The notes beneath the pieces were generated by a model. The model saw nothing but the letters and a program-made list of their open reading frames with translations. It searched no databases and was not told the origin of the DNA. Source: a virus. From it: 22,173 nt of DNA. The position numbers and the translations under genes were made by a program. Positions within the stretch are counted from its first letter, which is position 1. Each line of letters begins with the position of its first letter. Positions 20,141 through 22,173 of this stretch are shown piece by piece. The stretch is from positions 1 to 22,173 of IMG/VR virus record IMGVR_UViG_3300042880_000879. The stretch is one strand, 5' to 3'.

Positions 20141-20977
20141 ATGGTATTAAAAGTTGGATCAGAAGGAGCTGACGTAAAAAAACTCCAAGAAAAATTAGGT
20201 GTAGAAGCAATCGGAAAATTCGGACCTAAAACTGAAGCAGCAGTTAAAGCTTGGCAAAAGGCAAACGGACTTAAGGATGATGGTATCGTTGGTGATGCTA
20301 CTTGGTCTAAGTTGTTTGGTGAAGAACCAAAACAACCTCAAGTGGTAAAAGAAGACGTAGTTATCCCAAGTGGTGGATCATTAAACATTGAAAAATTGAA
20401 GGGTCATATTCCTGATGCAGTTCTTGCTCAGATTCCTGAAACTGCTAAAAAATTCAATATTACAAATAATTTGAGACTAGCTCATTTCTTGTCACAATGT
20501 GGTCATGAGTCAGGTAATTTCAAAGCGGTTAGTGAGAACTTGAATTACTCTGCTGATGGTTTGAAAAAAATCTTTGGTAAATATTTCCCTGGTAATCTAA
20601 ATGAGTCTTACGCTCGTCAACCTGAGAAGATCGCCTCTCGTGTTTACGCATCAAGAATGGGTAACGGTGATGAAGCATCAAAAGAAGGTTTCAAGTTTAG
20701 AGGAAGAGGTTATATTCAATTAACAGGTAAAGCAAACTACACTAACTTTACAAAATTTATTGGTGAGGACTGTGTTTCTAATCCTGATTTAGTTGCAACC
20801 AAATATCCTTTGGCTTCAGCCGCATTTTTCTTTGACTCAAATAAATTATGGGCAATCTGCGATAAAGGTGCGGATGACGCAACTGTAACTGCAGTAACAA
20901 AAAGAGTGAACGGTGGAACAATCGGGTTACCTGATCGTATTAAACACTTTAAAGAGTATTACAACTTACTTAAGTAA
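20141..20977 (+). CDS. Endolysin: peptidoglycan-binding domain plus GH19 chitinase-like domain
   Basis: 278 aa from ATG 20141, which gives the usual start of a peptidoglycan-binding domain (MVLKVGSEGADVKKLQEKLG); a TTG start 13 codons upstream is unlikely. Residues 1-60: PG_binding_1 fold (FGPKTEAAVKAWQKANGL, GIVGDATWSKLF). After a short linker, residues ~88-278 form a GH19 (chitinase-class I type) lysozyme domain: FLSQCGHESGNFKAVSENLN with catalytic E123, and FRGRGYIQLTGKANY. The enzyme cleaves the glycan backbone. There is no signal peptide, consistent with holin-dependent release. It is one of only two complete plus-strand genes and ends at a strong hairpin terminator. Confidence 0.92.
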   Translation: MVLKVGSEGADVKKLQEKLGVEAIGKFGPKTEAAVKAWQKANGLKDDGIVGDATWSKLFGEEPKQPQVVKEDVVIPSGGSLNIEKLKGHIPDAVLAQIPETAKKFNITNNLRLAHFLSQCGHESGNFKAVSENLNYSADGLKKIFGKYFPGNLNESYARQPEKIASRVYASRMGNGDEASKEGFKFRGRGYIQLTGKANYTNFTKFIGEDCVSNPDLVATKYPLASAAFFFDSNKLWAICDKGADDATVTAVTKRVNGGTIGLPDRIKHFKEYYNLLK

Positions 20978-20982
20978 AACAC

Positions 20983-21009
20983 AAAACCCCGATCACTCGG
21001 GGTTTTTTT
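20983..21009. terminator. Bidirectional intrinsic terminator between convergent genes
   Basis: Arms AAAACCCCGA (20983-20992) and TCGGGGTTTT (20997-21006) with loop TCAC, followed on the plus strand by a T run to 21009. On the minus strand the stem is followed by TTTTGTGTTTT. It closes the endolysin gene (+), six bases after its stop, and the 82-aa gene (-), whose TAA at 21008-21010 lies in the T run. Confidence 0.88.
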
Positions 21010-21256
21010 ATGATATAATATTTATATCACTCGTAGTTTCAATTACCACTCTCGCCCCACAACTCAACAGTGGTTTGGCATCAACACCGTGTCCTCCGTA
21101 TATAATCTTAGAAGGTCCTAAGATTTCCACTTCATTACAATAAGTATTTGTTTTACCTTCCTTTATTGTAATCACGGGTAGATCAGTCCCTTTTGTTTTA
21201 TTAGATCTGACGTTGTGTTGATTAACGTGAATACGTTTTACTTTTGGTCGTGCCAT
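21008..21256 (-). CDS. Small conserved phage protein (MARPKVKRIHVNQH type)
   Basis: 82 aa from the ATG at 21254-21256; an upstream TTG is unlikely. The sequence ARPKVKRIHVNQHNVRSNKT, followed by DLPVITIKEGKTNTYCNEVE, GPSKIIYGGHG and LLSCGARVVIETTSDI, matches a small family often seen in phage genomes with no known function; the pattern looks like an all-beta fold. The start overlaps the end of the next upstream gene by 19 bases. It is the last gene before the bidirectional terminator. Confidence 0.8.
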   Translation of the reverse strand: MARPKVKRIHVNQHNVRSNKTKGTDLPVITIKEGKTNTYCNEVEILGPSKIIYGGHGVDAKPLLSCGARVVIETTSDINIIS

Positions 21257-21519
21257 TTCCAACCTAACAATAGTTTGGTAAAGAATCTATAAATCGCTTT
21301 TGGTTTTTCTTCAAAGAAGATGTGAAAACTTTTACCAATTTTATAATACCCAACCTGTTTTTGTATTCCTTTTATATTAGGAATTTCTTCAGATCTCATT
21401 ACCATTTCATCTACCAAATTAACTTTAGTTTCTTTTTTATTTCTTGGTTTGTAATTTCTTTTCTTTTGCGGTACTGGTCTTTCTTTACTTACCGTTTCTT
21501 TTAATATTTCTTTTTCCAT
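21238..21519 (-). CDS. Basic hypothetical protein, 93 aa
   Basis: The N-terminal 35 residues are a basic, Lys/Pro-rich disordered segment (ERPVPQKKRNYKPRNKKE). The rest has helices and the end KAIYRFFTKLLLGWKWHDQK. No family recognised. It lies between the clpP-like gene and the 82-aa gene, overlapping the latter by 19 bases, and has a 37-base gap upstream that contains a possible terminator for the ClpP gene. Nucleic-acid contact is suggested by charge only. Confidence 0.65.
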   Translation of the reverse strand: MEKEILKETVSKERPVPQKKRNYKPRNKKETKVNLVDEMVMRSEEIPNIKGIQKQVGYYKIGKSFHIFFEEKPKAIYRFFTKLLLGWKWHDQK

Positions 21520-21534
21520 AATTTAATTTTAATT

Positions 21535-21571
21535 AAAAATATTTGGGTGTAAATATTTACTTCACACCCAA
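21535..21571 (-). terminator. Probable intrinsic terminator after the ClpP-like gene
   Basis: On the minus strand TTGGGTGT ... ACACCCAA forms an 8-bp stem around a 13-base loop containing the ClpP stop codon (21557-21559). The stem is followed by ATATTTTTAATT. The loop is long and the U tract interrupted, so it is weaker than the one at 20983-21009. Confidence 0.4.
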
Positions 21572-22171
21572 TACTTCTTTCTTGTAATAATCATCAAACC
21601 CATCCAAGTAGTTTGTGATTGTTTTGTTTTTATCCGTTCCGATTACCTCATCGATAAGTCCGAACTCTTTTGCTTCTTCTGAATTGTACCATCTATCTCT
21701 TGCCGAAAAATCCAATACTTCTTGGAATGTTCTACCACAATTCTCCGCCAAGATCTTGAATAAAATGTAGTTATACTTCTCACCTTCCATTTGATTAATT
21801 CTGGTGTCCTGAATGTTTCCTTGTGTTCCGTGACTTACTTGGTGAGTCATTACTTTTGCGTGTATCAAAGATGATCTTTTTCCTTTTGTTCCTGATGACA
21901 CAAGAACTGAACCCATAGATGCACACATACCCAAGTTTGTGGTTACAATATCTGAACTTACGTAGTTCATCAAATCCACAATACCAAGACCACACATCAC
22001 AGAACCACCAGGACTATTGATGTAAAGTGTGATGTCTTTCTTCTCAACTGAATCCAAGAACAATAATTGTGCTTGTACAATGTCAGACATGTGTTGATTT
22101 ACAGGTCCTGATAACCATAAGATACGATCACGCATCAATCTTGAGAAGATATCCATTTGAGTTACCCTCAT
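21557..22171 (-). CDS. clpP: ClpP-like serine protease, probably 5'-truncated by the window edge
   Basis: ATP-dependent Clp protease proteolytic subunit. The triad is in the expected blocks: GMCASMGSVLVS (S85), IHAKVMTHQ (H110) and DFSARDRWYNSEEAKEFGLI (D159). DITLYINSPGGSV is the substrate-binding strand. In Bacteroidetes ClpP, the MRVTQ segment is internal, preceded by about 25-30 residues ending PRE; the two bases beyond the ATG (AA on the coding strand) fit a Glu codon. I therefore think the visible Met is internal and the gene continues beyond 22173. Phage ClpPs are used in head maturation or protein turnover; no ClpX/ClpA is present here. Length in view 204 aa. Confidence 0.9.
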   Translation of the reverse strand: MRVTQMDIFSRLMRDRILWLSGPVNQHMSDIVQAQLLFLDSVEKKDITLYINSPGGSVMCGLGIVDLMNYVSSDIVTTNLGMCASMGSVLVSSGTKGKRSSLIHAKVMTHQVSHGTQGNIQDTRINQMEGEKYNYILFKILAENCGRTFQEVLDFSARDRWYNSEEAKEFGLIDEVIGTDKNKTITNYLDGFDDYYKKEVLGVK

Positions 22172-22173
22172 TT

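Noticed and set aside
1-22173. tRNA genes, CRISPR arrays, insertion sequences, attachment sites
   Set aside because: No cloverleaf, no direct repeats with regular spacers, no transposase or integrase motifs and no long terminal repeats were seen on reading; coding density leaves little room.

Overview
The window reads as part of a large, AT-rich bacteriophage genome whose host is a member of the Bacteroidetes. Phage signs: dense, nearly unidirectional coding (almost all genes on the minus strand), many ATGA and TAATG start/stop overlaps, two lysozyme-type muramidase/chitinase-fold enzymes, a holin-like protein, a ClpP-like protease and many small proteins of families mainly seen in phages. 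Bacteroidetes signs: a type IX secretion (T9SS) C-terminal sorting domain, a ClpP whose N-terminus follows the Bacteroidetes pattern, signal peptides ending in xAQ, and start sites without Shine-Dalgarno sequences. A phage-like island in a chromosome is not excluded; no capsid, portal, terminase or tail gene lies in the window.

Layout (minus-strand transcription runs right to left). 22171-21008: ClpP-like protease (5' end probably outside the window) and two small proteins, closed by a hairpin terminator shared with a plus-strand gene. 20141-20977 (+): PG-binding/GH19 endolysin. 20032-12227: a long run of envelope genes: YkuD-like enzyme, 635-aa T9SS-sorted cohesin/dockerin-like protein, two small membrane proteins (one holin-like), CsgG-family lipoprotein, 559-aa protein with an NGST-rich linker and a probable beta-barrel end, C-type lectin protein, a small secreted protein resembling a reduced CsgG, a secreted HExxH peptidase and a membrane/lipoprotein. 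12230-9502: small proteins, a DUF2452 gene with an apparent frameshift, a previously unlisted 49-aa ORF, a metallophosphoesterase, RmlC and a Dps-like four-helix protein. 8677-9510 (+): a protein with eight CxxCxGxG motifs. 8601-5738: DUF6915-like, DUF6878-like, PD-(D/E)XK-like nuclease, acidic protein and zinc-ribbon protein. 5734-1549: five consecutive glycosyltransferases. 1523-1: unknown protein, GH24 lysozyme with a long N-terminal extension and a partial gene.

Two themes stand out. First, the 20-12 kb block looks like a phage-encoded set of exported proteins: a CsgG-type outer-membrane pore, a barrel protein, a T9SS cargo and a lectin sharing one Ig/dockerin-like module, and a secreted protease, next to the lysis genes. 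Second, five otherwise unrelated proteins (lysozyme, zinc ribbon, nuclease, DUF6878-like, Dps-like) begin with a similar short helical peptide with the core [IL][STR]E[DK] and a hydrophobic-x-E or similar site near residue 18-24. This resembles T4 capsid-targeting propeptides and may mark proteins packaged in the head. The five glycosyltransferases, with RmlC and rhamnosyltransferase-like members, suggest glycosylation of virion or host surface with a deoxyhexose-containing glycan. Family names are recognised from memory and motif reading; no searches were run.
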